Of a DNA stretch of 64,000 nucleotides, positions 38,142-50,559 are shown piece after piece. Both the position numbers and the translations under genes were made by a program. The stretch's first letter is position 1. Every line of letters begins with the position of its first letter. The stretch comes from Elysia chlorotica. Taxonomy: Eukaryota; Mollusca; Gastropoda; Plakobranchidae. The notes beneath the pieces were generated by a model. The model searched no databases. It was not told where the DNA came from and was given only the letters and a program-made list of their open reading frames with translations. The DNA is taken from assembly GCA_003991915.1 (NCBI GenBank), contig RQTK01000026.1:62001-126000 (forward strand), given 5' to 3'.

Positions 38142-38218
<77 letters not shown>

Positions 38219-38249
38219 TAAANNNNNNNNNNNNNNNNNNNNNNNNNTA

Positions 38250-38324
<75 letters not shown>
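38095..38324 (+). repeat. (AAT)n microsatellite with assembly gap
   Basis: AAT units flank N at 38223-38247. Confidence 0.95.
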
Positions 38325-38329
38325 CTTGA

Positions 38330-40140
38330 CCTTCCTTCCGACCAAACTTTATGTTCCCACAGTTAACACTACAACAAGCTTGTCTTACTTACCCCTACAG
38401 TGCTAAACGTGCCCTTAAAGTGGAACGTTAAGACTGCTTTGGGGCTTAAGCCCTGAAATTTGATCCGACTTGAAATTATTATTGTACAACTGGGCTGACA
38501 CAGTGGCCTGGATAAGTTCTTAGTTACAGTGGTCCTCTCTGCTGATGAAATAAGAACAACACTTATAGGTTTTCTTGACAGATAAAGCATCATTTTGTCA
38601 AATTGTGCTGACTGCAAATTTTAAAAGAAGAGACATCTAAATTGATTTTACGATGAATAGGATTGGTTGTTTACTTTAAAACTGCTTCTGTAGGCACCGT
38701 GCTAGCCTACACTGGATTTTTCTCATTCTGCATAACTCGAAATGAGACAAAAATATTTTAATTCAGTTTGAACAGTAGACTTTAAACAATTGATTAATTA
38801 ATATTGTTGACACACCAGACCTTCATTGATTTGTCACAGGATCAGCAGTGTTGTAATGATTGATTTACCAAACTTAATTTAAAAGACTTTGGGGAAGGTG
38901 ATCACAAACACAACAAGGTTGCTGCACCGCCCTCTTGAGTGTATTTGATAAGTTAATGTTGCTGGACAGGAGACCGCCTGACAACAAAATTCCACTATGA
39001 AAATCTAATCAATAGCAGAATAAGGCATAGTCATTAAAGTCATCGAATTATATGGAGTGTATGGGCTTATTTTACGTTGTCACAGTGAGAGAGGAAAATC
39101 CACCAATAGAGAAATATTTCTGGAATGGCTCAGTATGTTATGTTTCAACAGTCAGAGGTGGGTTAGTATTTCTTAATAGGGTTTTTCACATCTGTCGACA
39201 AATGTAAACACTTCCATTAATTGTTGCTTGAAAGAAGAAGAATAAAAATAAAAATAAAGATACAAATGTATTGATAGCTCCTACTGTATATTTCATGTGG
39301 AAATGAAACCTGACATTTTTTTCAGAAAAGAACAACTTTTAACATGTCTAAATTCTAATTTCAGCTCAAGGTTGTTGAGGATAGTTTTTTTTAACTTTTT
39401 TAAAAAAAATTTTCATGTTTAAGTCATATGTTGTATTTAATGAAAGATGAATAAATTAAATGTTGTTAGAAATGAGAATTTACTGAGAGTTATGAGACGT
39501 AGGTTGTTATGAGACGTAGGTTCACCATACAAGAAGATTAAGTGGCTGGTTCTAATCTTTACCAGGGGTAACAGACCCCCCCCCCTCAATAATTTAAATC
39601 TATTACAAGATAAAAGTATGACGTCTCTGCGTGTTCAATATAATTATCTTGCGTGTTTTATCAAAATGGAATTACTAATAAGGATATTGAAAGTACTGGA
39701 CTAAACTTTAGCCCATTCCGAAAATCTGCATTTTGAAAGTTCTAGTGCACAGAAGAACAACAACAAACAAAAAATGATAATAATTTGAGTACCTTTGCCT
39801 ATTGCTGCTTATGATGAAATGCATCACAAAACAATAGCAACTTGAAAATCGGTCTAAAAATACACACACACAAAAAGGTGAAGTGCCACCACAGTTGAAA
39901 CCGCACATTGAAAACCTACTGTAGATGTTACGGGACATGCGATAGGTTATTGATTTTAATAAACATAATTTTCGAGTCGTGCAGAGGGACTGTCAGATAA
40001 TGTCAAATAAAACGATGTTTTGACACAAATGCTAGGCATAAATACTGTGGTTTGTCACGTAATAAAAAAACCCAAACAATATTAACTATTTCTTAAGAAA
40101 CGTAATTGTATGAGCAGGAAGGTGTGGGGGAAGAGGGATT
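38330..40140. other. Intergenic, nothing recognised
   Basis: AT-rich sequence without supported coding regions or repeat families. Confidence 0.5.
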
Positions 40141-40156
40141 TTTTTTTAGATAGAAA

Positions 40157-40368
<212 letters not shown>

Positions 40369-40499
40369 AGTGTGAGAGGGAGAAGGCTGAAGAGATATAG
40401 ACGGACGAACGGATTGGAAAACGAGAAAGAAAGGAAGAACAAGAGTGAGGCGGAAGGGATAGGTGGAGAGGGAGAGAGAGCCAGACAGAGAGGGAATGG

Positions 40500-40619
40500 T
40501 ATTGGACTTCACCAAGTCAGTAGGCTACACTAGACGGACTCGTCTCATCTACCTGCTCACTCGATTCAACCACACACACAGGGTGCTACGGTGACAAGCT
40601 CTAGAAAGGAACGTTTTCG
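40500..40619 (+). other. Possible non-coding 5' exon
   Basis: Less AT-rich sequence ending AACGTTTTCG and a full-consensus GTAAGT donor at about 40620. No ATG frame or matching downstream exon was found, so this is only a suggestion. Confidence 0.15.
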
Positions 40620-40900
40620 GTAAGTTGGACATTATTAGTTAAGATCTTCTTTATCTACAAAAACTGTTCTTTCTTAAATTTTTCTATGAAGTTGTTTAAT
40701 GATTTTGTAATACAGTCGTTAAACATGAAGAGTTGACTTTCGTTTAATTTAGACAAAGAAAATTTTTTTTAAAGTTCTCTCTCAACGATCTTATAATCTA
40801 TAAAGACTTATATTTCTTTTCTTTTTATAAATCATAATGTAGCATAGGTTAACGTTAACAATGGTAGCTAAAGAGTAACTTTAGCATTTGTCATGGTTTT

Positions 40901-41947
40901 AACCATGGGTTTGGAATGCTTTTTATATATAACAAAATAAATAGAAAAATCAACTCCCGAATGCCTTTTCTATATTCATAAATGGCTCGAGCTTCAGGAA
41001 ATACCTTGGTTTCATATTTTTAGATTGGCCGAAAATTGGACTAAGAGATTGGCGCTTCCCCACTTAAATCATAAACATAATAATTCGATATGCATTTGGA
41101 ACGCATTTGGACTTTTGAAAGCGTCAGGACTGTTGGACGCAGCTGGTGTTATTGCCTGTTTTAAAATGCAGAAATTCAAATGAGATGCATACTGTACAGC
41201 ATGAATACATATAAGCATTTGGATTTTTATTTAACTTTTATAAGCATACAACACCCCCTTCCCTCAAAAGAAAAAAAAAAGTGGCCGACATAAATGTAGG
41301 GACAATACATGTACTCATTCCCATATACCGATCTCCGCGAAACATAACTGAAACACTGACTTATGCGATAATCGAATTATACGTGCTTTATGAGACTGTA
41401 AAAAGACTTATTAAAAGTAGGTCCAAGGATCATTCTTCTTGTATAAGTGCCTTATCTGTCACAGACATTAGCAATCATGGCCATCTATTTATTTCTGCTA
41501 TAAATTGCTTTGATGAAAAGGTATTATATTGATTACTTTTCTGGTTGTAATACTATTTAACCTGTTGAGATCCAGTTAGGGGAAAATTGACATAAAAGAG
41601 ATTGACTTGCAGTGCACGCTGTGTTGCGTAATGGGTTTGAGTAGAGTGAGCTCCCCTGCTACGAAACTCGGTGACTTGTGACCTGCAACGACGACCGCTC
41701 TCAACTGTCAATTATTTTATAAAGCGGGTTTGTTTTTGTTTTTTGGTCAATTGAGATGCATACCACTCAATGCAAATAATTCAGATCTCTACTAAAGTTC
41801 ATGCGGGATCGTTGTTTAAATGACTTACTTATGCTGCTCTTACGCGTTTTATATACATCTAATTACATTGCCATCGCTGAACTCTTATCGGCTTCATGTA
41901 CAAAGTGTTATTAAGCAGCTCTTAGTAACGTTAATATCACAAAATTT
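40901..41947 (+). repeat. Segmental repeat A, copy 1
   Basis: Starts AACCATGGGTTTGGAATGCT and ends near TAACGTTAATATCAC. The same series of blocks occurs at 44049-45110, and its last third at 53456-53985. Markers include GAGCTCCCCTGCTACGAAAC and CATGCGGGATCGTTGTTTAA. It has no coding potential shared by all copies. Confidence 0.85.
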
Positions 41948-41948
41948 A

Positions 41949-42009
<61 letters not shown>

Positions 42010-42600
42010 CCCCCCCCCTCTCTTTCCTCAAAGAACGACAATCGATTCTTCATTTTAATCTTGGATCTGTACCGAAACATATCTGTTGAATAACGGGCAA
42101 CATGCTAACCTGAAAACTGCTTTAGCAGAAATAAATTGGCACAACTTCAGATGATCTAAAGACAAACTTCATTGCAAATGTGCCCAGCATGTAACTTAAA
42201 AAAGAAGATGAATACCACGTTTTGATGATTTTTTTTTAAAGCATACGAAATAGCTCTCAATTAGAAATAAAAGTAGGTTACGTGTGCTGATGTCAAACAG
42301 TTATCTTTATTCAAATACCATCTTTTTTCAGCATGTGTTCAAACTAAAGAAAATCATTGATATAAGATGCCAGTTCTTTGTATGATGAAGTTTTGTTACT
42401 CATTTCATTATTATTAAAAAAAAATGAATTATTAGTTTGGGTGAATCGTATTTATTTTTTATAATATTTAGACCAAATTAGCTAATTGGCTTTGGCTTAA
42501 AACTACCAGTACTCTTTATCACTAAAAATTACTAAGTATCAAAATGTCGAGAAATTTGATGAAAGGACTGAGAGAAGTGAAGTTACCATTCTTTTAAAGA
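41948..42600 (+). repeat. Microsatellite-capped repeat, copy 1
   Basis: A (CT)n/(C)n cap (41950-42019) is followed by AAAGAACGACAATCGATTCT and unique sequence to about 42600 (GAGAGAAGTGAAGTTACCAT). The same cap and body recur at 52998-53400 (+) and 57380-57990 (minus). Confidence 0.8.
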
Positions 42601-42704
42601 ATTCCAGTAATTACTTGCATCACGCACGACACAGTCGATTCAGGTTGGACATGTGACAGACAGTCCAGGTTTGTGACAACTTGACTCGCTTCCAAGAAGA
42701 CGGG

Positions 42705-42790
42705 GTAAATAGCTGTGATTCGAACCCACACCTTTTGATTGTCAGTTCATAACACTAACCACTTAAGCCAGTTTTATGTGACTGACTGTG
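42705..42790 (-). repeat. SINE head, minus strand
   Basis: The reverse complement gives CTGGCTTAAGTGGTTAGTGT and GGTGTGGGTTCGAATCACAG, a tRNA-like head with a good B box. Confidence 0.55.
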
Positions 42791-43149
42791 ACAGAAGTCT
42801 TTGTACTTCTGCTCTTTCTCTGGTTTGCAGTCGTCAAATTGCCAATCGCTGGTTTTAGGATTTGCCAGCAAAATAGCCTAGTTGGTGGCGAAGTGCGCTA
42901 GGAAACTAACCAACAAAGTAATAAACAAACCAACCGACGTACCGGAGCTTCTCTTTGACCCTTTCACTAAAAACAAGACGTTACTCTGTCTTTACCACTG
43001 GGGTTTTCTCAAGGCATACCACAGAAAAGATAGCATTCAGAACCACGACTCACATATAGTGAACTCACAAAATCCGTGCGTAGACCGCCATGTTGTTTTG
43101 TTTAAAACAATGACTGCTGTTCACGCGTTGCTGCGATTTAGCTGGTGCG

Positions 43150-43330
43150 GCAGATAGCTCCGTTTGTTAGTGCTTTGAGCTGGTAGCACAAGGTCAAAGG
43201 TTCGAGTCTCAAAAAATTAACCGTCCCCGTATGGAATTCTTCAGATTATCTTCCAACCATCGATCATCGTGCCTTATAGTGTTGGCGATCACACCCTTCT
43301 ACACTTTTGGGTCATCCTAGATTTCATTGC
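43150..43330 (+). repeat. SINE-like head
   Basis: TAGCTCCGTTTGTTAGTGCT, then AAGGTTCGAGTCTCAAAA resembles a tRNA-derived promoter; the rest is diverged. Confidence 0.45.
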
Positions 43331-46300
43331 TTCGTCACTCGCCCTTAGTTTAACCATTGTTAGACCAAGATTTACGTTAGTTAAACTAGGAGACGTAAAT
43401 TTAATCAAACATTACAGCAGTTTTTTTTAGGGTTCCACATCGCTTAAAAATCCCTAGCGAAGTCAAAGGGATCCCGTCAAGTTAAGGAAATGGTTAGATA
43501 AATATAGACCCACAATGTATGAAGTTTCCATCATGTATTTGCATTCCAGAACCTAACCGGCTTTCTCTTGTTCGAGGTTAGTTTATGGTTTGAATTCTTT
43601 GGAGATTTATTCTCACAGCTATTCAAATCATTTCCTTTTCTTTTTCCTTTTTTCCTTTTTCATTAAAATCTGTCAAACTATGCGAAGTATCTTAAGTAGG
43701 GTCATCACATTAAATACTTTTATTGGCCAAAACAATTTTTTTGCTTCATGGATTTCAAACTTGAGTCACCTATCAAATTAATTGTGTCAATGCTTTGCTT
43801 ATTTCTTAAGAGGGAGAGCGCCAGTATGGACCTTTTTTCATTTAAAAGCAAAAAAAAAAGTTACCACAAGGAAGCCCATATTCAAATTAGGCCAAAAGTA
43901 TTTTTTTACATACATACAATACGTTTTTAAAAATTATGCATCAGATATGTGTTGAAATTCATTAGAAAAAGCAGTGTGAAAGTTTTAAAAGATACAGGTG
44001 TATATAGAGAACAAACATAAAAAAGGCGTTTTGAGAAAAAAAAATATAAACCATGGGTTTGGAATGCTTTTAATATATACAATACAAATAGAAAAATCAA
44101 CTCCCGAATGCCTTTTCTATATTCATAAATGACTCGAGCTTCAGGAAATACCTTGGTTTCATATTGTTAGATTGGCCGAAAATTGGACTAAGAGATTGGC
44201 GCTTCCCCACTTAAATCATAAATAATTATAGTAATTCGATTTGCATTTGCAACGCATTTGGACCTTTGAAAGCGTCAGGACTGTTGGACACAGCTGGTGT
44301 TATTGCCTGTTTTAAAATGCAGAGATACAAATGAGATGCATACTGTACAGTGAGAAATATGCCAGCTTGTGCAGCATGAATACATATAAGCATTTAAATT
44401 TGTATTTAACTTTTATAAGCATACAGCACCCCCTTCCCTCAAAAGAAAAAAAAATGGCCGACATAAATGTAGGGACAAGACATGTACTCATTCCCATATA
44501 TTGATCTCCACGGAACATAACGGAAACACCGACTTATGCGAAAACGGAATTATGCGTGCTTTATGAGACTGTAAAAAGACTTATTGAAAGTAGGTCCAAG
44601 GAAAAAAAAAGATCATTCTTCTTCTATAAGTGCCTTATCTGTCACATACATTAGCGACCACGGCCATCTATTTATTTCTGCCATCAATGCTTCGATGAAA
44701 AGGTATATATTGATTACTTTTCTGGTTGTATTACTATTTAAACTGTTGAGATCCAGTTAAGGGAACATTGACATAAAAGGGATTGACTTGCAGTGCGCGC
44801 TGTGTTACGTAATGGGTTTGAGTAGAGTGAGCTCCCCTGCTGCGAAACTCGGTGACTTGTGACCTGCAACGACGACCGCTGTCAACTGTCAATTATTTTA
44901 TAAAGCGGGTTTGTTTTTGTTTTTTGGTCAATACAAATAATTCAGATCTCTACAAAAGTTCATGCGGGATTGTTGTTTAAATGACTTACTTGTGCTGCTA
45001 TTACGCGTTTTATATACATCTATTATTACATTGCGTAAGCTGAACTCTTGTCGAATTCATGCACTCTTAGTAACGTTAATATCACTTCATTCTATCATGA
45101 GGTTGAGTTGTCCTCGCGCTATTGTTCTCTTCCTCTTTCATTTTTCTTTTATCACTCACTATTAAAAACGATTTAAAGAAAAGAAAATTGACATGAACAA
45201 GTTTGGAGCAATGTACACACAAAGAACTTGCTCTTTTTACACTGGTGACAAATAATTTCAGTTACGGCTTAAAGCGAAAAAAAAATGTCGAATCAATAAT
45301 TACGTATATGAATCGCATGAAGTATTGAAAAGTGAAATGTAATTTGATAGACTACTGTGTAGTTAGAACAATGTACAGTATTTACGTATACGTATCGGCT
45401 GAGCAGGTTAAAGTTTTCTATTTCTACTGAAAATTAATAATTTGCAATTTATCATTTAAACATAATGATTTGTAATCTAACAACACATGCTTAAAACATT
45501 GTACCAGCAGCCTGCTGCTCTAGAAATCCCGTATCCTTTACAATCACAGCCACGCACAAGAAGTTAGCAAGCCCATAATCATACATGTAAGACGAATGTC
45601 AGATACCAGATGCGACAGAAGCGCAATACTGTTAAGTTAAATACCAATTGTTAAAAGTTATATATCTCACAAAAGGAAAGTTTCAGATAGTGAGAAAAAA
45701 ACATGACATTAGGGCTTAAAAATCCAGCAACAGTAGAGCTTTCAGAGTGACAAAGGAAGCGAACATTCATTAACTATTACTTAGAATATGACTCTCATAG
45801 TGAACGTGGTGTATCTAATGAGGATTATTTTTAAAAAGGCTGAATATGAAATTCTCAGACACATGCAAGGAATACAGCGCAGCTTCCTAGTCCATCATCA
45901 TGACCCGTGGAAAATTCAAACTAAACAGTCAAAAAACCAACATTTTTAAAAATGCAAAAAAAAAAAAAAAACATACACACAAAAACCACCCCTCAAACCC
46001 CCACACACAATAAAAACAAAAAAGGAAACAAAATTCTGATATCTAAAAAAAGCCAGCGAACCCAACCTGAAAATATATAAAACACTTACATTCTTCAAGT
46101 AAATAGCATACAAAAATATAATTGAAAGAAAAATCTATTTGCAATTATTTTGGCTTTAAAAAGTACGTATCGGTTCACGAACAAAACATTCTTTTTCCAG
46201 TTCTCTGTTCACTGTGATATTTTACTGTTCATTGTTTTAATCAAAGCCCTCATTAAAAGCAATAAAAACAAGCCCCTGAGACATCTGTCGATTTTAATGC

Positions 46301-46402
46301 GGGGCATGAAAAGCCATCACCGGTGAGCTAGTAGAGTTAAATGTAAGCAATCCACTTATCAGCGACAGATGATAATCAACCTCCACCCAGCTTGTCAGAT
46401 CC

Positions 46403-46735
46403 AAGGCAAATTTCCCTATGGGATAAAAGCTCACAGTGCTTGGTACGGAAAGTTTTCGTGACGCGTGCTCCATTTATTTATTTATTGAAATCAAGGCGGT
46501 TGAACAATGTTTAGAATGAGATTTTACTAAGGTTTGAAGAAGGAAGGAACCGCCTTGTCCATCTTAAGCCATAAGCGCAAAACCCTCACCGCGAAACCTC
46601 TCACTACTTCACACTCTCTGACGTGGCCGTCTCAGACAGGAGTCCAGGTCTCCCCGCCCTGTCTAGTGTGTGACAGCACATAAAATTATTAGCCGTCAAT
46701 CTTGGCGCCTGTCTCAAAGACCACGCCAGCGAAAG
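46403..46735 (+). repeat. Composite SINE-type element, copy 1
   Basis: From AAGGCAAATTTCCCTATGGG through GGCGGTTGAACAATGTTTAG to the SINE tail (GACAGCACATAAAATTATTA). The whole series recurs inverted at 52420-52830. Confidence 0.7.
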
Positions 46736-47084
46736 AATAAACTATCAAACAATTGAAATATATATATAGCTAACAAAAATTAAAAAAAAAAAGATTGCAA
46801 CGCTCACTCAAAGAAATGGGGAAACGTAACCACGAACAAACTAGGAGTGTTGCTTGAAGAACATGAATATAATAATAAATATAGGACAGTCAACAAAGAT
46901 CGCGCAAAACCCCAGAGAATCACAGTCAACAATGGATAGAGAATCACAGTCAACAATCGATCTAACCGTTGTATCACATAAGTATAACGATATATATGAA
47001 AGTCTGCCTAGGGTCCAACGATCCACCCTGCGTGACAACGCTGATAGGAGACGACGACTCACAACCCCCCCCCCCCCCCCCCCC

Positions 47085-47235
47085 CAATCCGGACAGCTGA
47101 GATTCAATCCAAAACAGACTGGGATAAATTATTCCAACAACTACAAAAGACAGCGGAGAAAAGTTTTGACAATACAGACCAACAGTGCGGAGACCTAGTG
47201 ATGGAAATTAGAAATGCAGCCCTTCAATCAATCCT
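47085..47235 (+). mobile_element. Non-LTR retrotransposon fragment
   Basis: One frame reads TDWDKLFQQLQKTAEKSFDN, then LVMEIRNAALQSIL before a stop, a pattern I associate with the region between the endonuclease and RT of invertebrate LINEs. It follows a run of C at 47066-47084. Confidence 0.5.
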
Positions 47236-48050
47236 AAACAACTAAAAAATATAAGACCCAGTATAAATCAAAGCTCCAAGACCAAAATGCAGAAAGTAAC
47301 AACACTGAGCACACCAAAATTTAATGCTAAAAAATAGAACACTGAGTTACACGGCCATTTTTTTCCACCCTCGACTAACTTGACGATGATAACTGTTTAA
47401 ACCCACTCCATTATCGTTCCTAAACAAAAAAAATACGTTTTACAATGCATTGTTCACGTGCTATCCAGTGCATTAGTTTTTTTAATTGTTATTATTTATT
47501 TATTACCGTATCAATAGATTACTGTCAAACAAACAAAATGGTAAATTTGAAATTTGAGCTTTCTCAAGTAAACATACTGATTGAATTGATATGTATAATA
47601 TATTGCTTGTTCTCACGAAGGACACATTACAGACTTTGTTAAAATTATTGATCATTTGTAAAAACAGACATATTATGAAAATGTTGAAATAGATACATTG
47701 GAGATCGCCAAAAGTAAAATCATTTCTTTCTGACAGCTATCAATGATACTTTCGGATTTTAAAGCAACTGCGGAATGCTGTAATAGCGTTGTTTTATCAC
47801 CTTGTGTAAAAACTCTTAAACCAACTACGCAACTAAATGCTGTATTGTGTTATTAAGTAAAATGATATCCAATCAGGATTTGCATACTAACGCAGTAACA
47901 TGATCTCACACAGATGTCTGAACCTGGTGCCCATGCTATTTGAAAAGCTTTGTTTGAAGACAAACGTTTGCAAATTATGGAAACGACAGTGCATTGGGCG
48001 TTTTAAAATATATTTAGTAATCATTCATTCCAAAATCTAAGATATACCTA

Positions 48051-48308
48051 ATTGAAGACCACAGGGGAAAAACCAGACATGTCACAAATTCGAATATTTT
48101 AAGTAATGCCCCTTAGATTATAAAGGGCGCTTAATTTTATCATAACGGTAAAGAGTGGTATGGAAAAACCGGATATGTCACCTAAAATTAGCAGTATAAA
48201 AAAATATATCCTTTAATAGATGACAGCTTTTCAAAGTTTACAATTCAAATAACTAAAAACTTGACATAATTATGTGACATGTCCGGTTTTCCCCCTGTGG
48301 TCTTCAAT
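48051..48308. mobile_element. MITE with 35-bp terminal inverted repeats
   Basis: The left end ATTGAAGACCACAGGGGAAA and the right end, whose complement starts ATTGAAGACCACAGGGGGAA, form inverted repeats of about 35 bases, flanked by TA on both sides. A third partial copy of the inner end (AAAACCGGATATGTCAC) lies near 48165. The matching place in unit 2 (about 56231) has no insert. TA duplications and this layout fit a Tc1/mariner-type non-autonomous element. Confidence 0.8.
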
Positions 48309-48431
48309 TACGATCAGCTTATCTACAACGCAACAATCCTTGTTATTAATTCCGAAAAATAATTCAAATAACCTTTTTAAAGTGGAGGTGGGCAGGAGTT
48401 TAATAATACATAACCATGTACTCGAAAGAGT

Positions 48432-48432
<1 letters not shown>

Positions 48433-48494
<62 letters not shown>

Positions 48495-48615
48495 GGGGGG
48501 GGGAGACAGATAGGGAGTGAGAGACAAGAGCGAGAATAAGAGAGATAGACAGACACATATATGGATAGACAAATGGATATATAGATAGTAGATAGATAGA
48601 ATAGAGATAGATAGG

Positions 48616-48710
<95 letters not shown>

Positions 48711-48712
48711 GC
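48433..48712 (+). repeat. (GA)n, poly-G and (GATA)n compound microsatellite
   Basis: GA units to 48484, a run of G to 48503, and mixed GA/GATA followed by long (GATA)n from 48610 to 48711. Confidence 0.97.
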
Positions 48713-48800
48713 AGCACGAAAATTGTCAGACGTCAGTCTTATGGTCCGTCCGCAAATTAGCATTTATAGGCCTACCCTAGTGCTGACGTTGGACAAAACG
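48713..48800 (+). repeat. SINE tail
   Basis: GCAGCACGAAAATTGTCAGA ... AGTGCTGACGTTGGACAAAA matches the SINE tail. It begins directly at the end of the (GATA)n array. Confidence 0.65.
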
Positions 48801-49194
48801 CAAGAAACAAAACAACAAACAAACGATCTAGGTTGCTAAGAAGAATCCTATAAGGCGACGCCAAACAAGACTAATTAATTCTGACATGTTTTACATGCTG
48901 CCACACTGTGGAGAGCGGGGATACCAAATTTTCTGAGTCAGCTAATATGTTTTATACTGGCAGGGATCCAATCACTACTGATAAACTCTGCATGCTCGTG
49001 CATAAGAAAATCAGGACTTCCGGATTAAAAGGTACGAGCTTTACCGACTTAGCCCTCTTGCCACCCCTCTCTCTAGATGCTACCTTGATCCTAAAACTGC
49101 TAGGCATAAGCATGTCTTCCCCTTTGAAGGGAAATTACTCCGCAGTAAGACAGAACTATAATAATAATTTACTAATAACCTACAGCTAGAGTTG

Positions 49195-49345
49195 GGGTAC
49201 CAGATAGCTCAGTTGGCAGTTTTATGTTCTGACGAGCAGGTGGTGCGCGCTTCGAATCTCATACAAGTGCCTCCATCGCCGTAGAAGATTTTTAAAAAAT
49301 ACCTTTGAGGACATAAAAATAATCAGATCTTAAAGTCGCCACTGC
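49195..49345 (+). repeat. SINE with tRNA-like head, unit 1
   Basis: AGATAGCTCAGTTGGCAGTT ... GGTGCGCGCTTCGAATCTCA. It is present at the equivalent position in unit 2, so it predates the duplication. Confidence 0.6.
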
Positions 49346-49540
49346 GTTAGTAGCATGGTCTATCTAGTTTTTGTAGTTTTTAGATACATTTAAAAAAAGT
49401 TTTTTTTTATTTAGTACTAAAACTTTATAAAATTATATTACGCTTGTTTCTAATACGCACATTGATATGCTAATGTGAAAATAGCACTTCTGTGAATTAC
49501 ATTACTACACAATATATCTAATTATCTCATGCCAAACCTC

Positions 49541-49547
49541 TATAATA
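49541..49547 (+). promoter_or_regulatory. TATA-like box of peptide gene, copy 1
   Basis: TATAATA lies about 95 bases before the ATG and is conserved in unit 2 (60100-60106). Transcription would start near the 5' UTR repeat. Confidence 0.4.
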
Positions 49548-49570
49548 CCTGCATGTCACCCTGTTCCCAC

Positions 49571-49616
49571 CTCCAGGTTGCATCACTTCTCAACTCCAGG
49601 TTGCACCAGTCCTCTC
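49571..49616 (+). repeat. 5' UTR minisatellite, two units
   Basis: Two 23-base units of the CTCCAGGTTGCATCAC type. Unit 2 has five. Confidence 0.8.
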
Positions 49617-49635
49617 ACCTGCCAGCCCAGTCACC

Positions 49636-50318
49636 ATGAAGGCCGCTTTTCTTGTCTGCTTGACCGTCGCTGTCCTGGTCTCTTGCTCAGCGCAGAGTTA
49701 CGACACCCCCCGTGAGTGAACGTTGCAGAACATTTAACATGGTAACAGACCTCTCAATCATGGCTCCTGTTGATGAAACAGAGCCTTATAGAGATCGATA
49801 CATAATGACAGAAAACACTATCATGCTCCTTACTGGCTATGATATAAGCTAAGTTTAATTTGGATCGATACATGAAAAAATATTTTTTTACGTAGCAAGA
49901 GCCTAAGTTAGAACTATATAGAAGGGGAAATTATTGAGTACTTCAACTGTTACCAGTGATCAGCAGTGGTTAGGAAAGACTTTATTTGAAAATGGCTGAA
50001 AAGGAACTACGCATAATAGTTTAATGTTTAATAATTGAGAGATGCTATAGCGTCCTATTTAAGTAGCTGCGTGTCTTACTTTCATATGCGATAGAAGCAA
50101 ATTTTAAAATAACCAATCTAAAATTGCCAGATTTCCTCAGAATTCATGAATTTTGTGCCCCCCCCCTCCCCTCTTTGTCCACTACAGTTTGTCTGTCCGG
50201 CGAGGAACTGTGTGGGGGCAAACGCTCCATCCATGACAGCCAAGGCGTGAAGAGATGCTGCCCCGATGGCCGGCGCATCTACAATCAATCTCCAACCAGG
50301 TGCCTGTGTTTGGCCTAG
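49636..50318 (+). CDS. Secreted six-cysteine peptide precursor, copy 1
   Basis: Two exons, 49636-49711 and 50188-50318, split in phase 1 by a 476-base intron with GTGAGT and CTACAG borders, encode 68 residues ending in TAG. Residues 1-19 are a signal peptide (MKAAFLVCLTVAVLVSCSA); the mature part starts with Gln. Six cysteines follow in the order C-x6-C-x14-CC-x13-C-x-C, the C-C-CC-C-C order of inhibitor-cystine-knot peptides, including many venom and non-venom knottins, though the loops are longer than usual. A GGKR site and a VKR site bracket an eight-residue stretch in the long loop, so processing as a neuropeptide precursor is an alternative. No propeptide region separates the signal from the cysteine domain. 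The function is unknown. Confidence 0.85.
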
Positions 50319-50559
50319 CTACACACCAACCTCCTAGAGAGCAACAAACTGACCTATTTGGATACTGACACATTCTAACCATCTGGAAACTGGCAAACTC
50401 AACTCATGAATAGAAACACATAAACCTCCTTGACTCAAAACATACTAACCAACTTAACTATTTCGGCTAAAACCACTAGGACTCAATACACACTAAATGC
50501 CTTGACTAGTTACGCTAAAACCGCCTTGACTCAATACTAACTGACTTCCTTGACTTCAT

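Noticed and set aside
41281..41532. 83-codon frame starting MADINVGTIH
   Set aside because: It lies in repeat A. The second copy (44450-44710) carries indels that break the frame, so coding function is unlikely.
46854..47198. 114-codon frame with a Pro run
   Set aside because: The proline run is a poly-C tract, and the recognisable LINE-like residues are in another frame.
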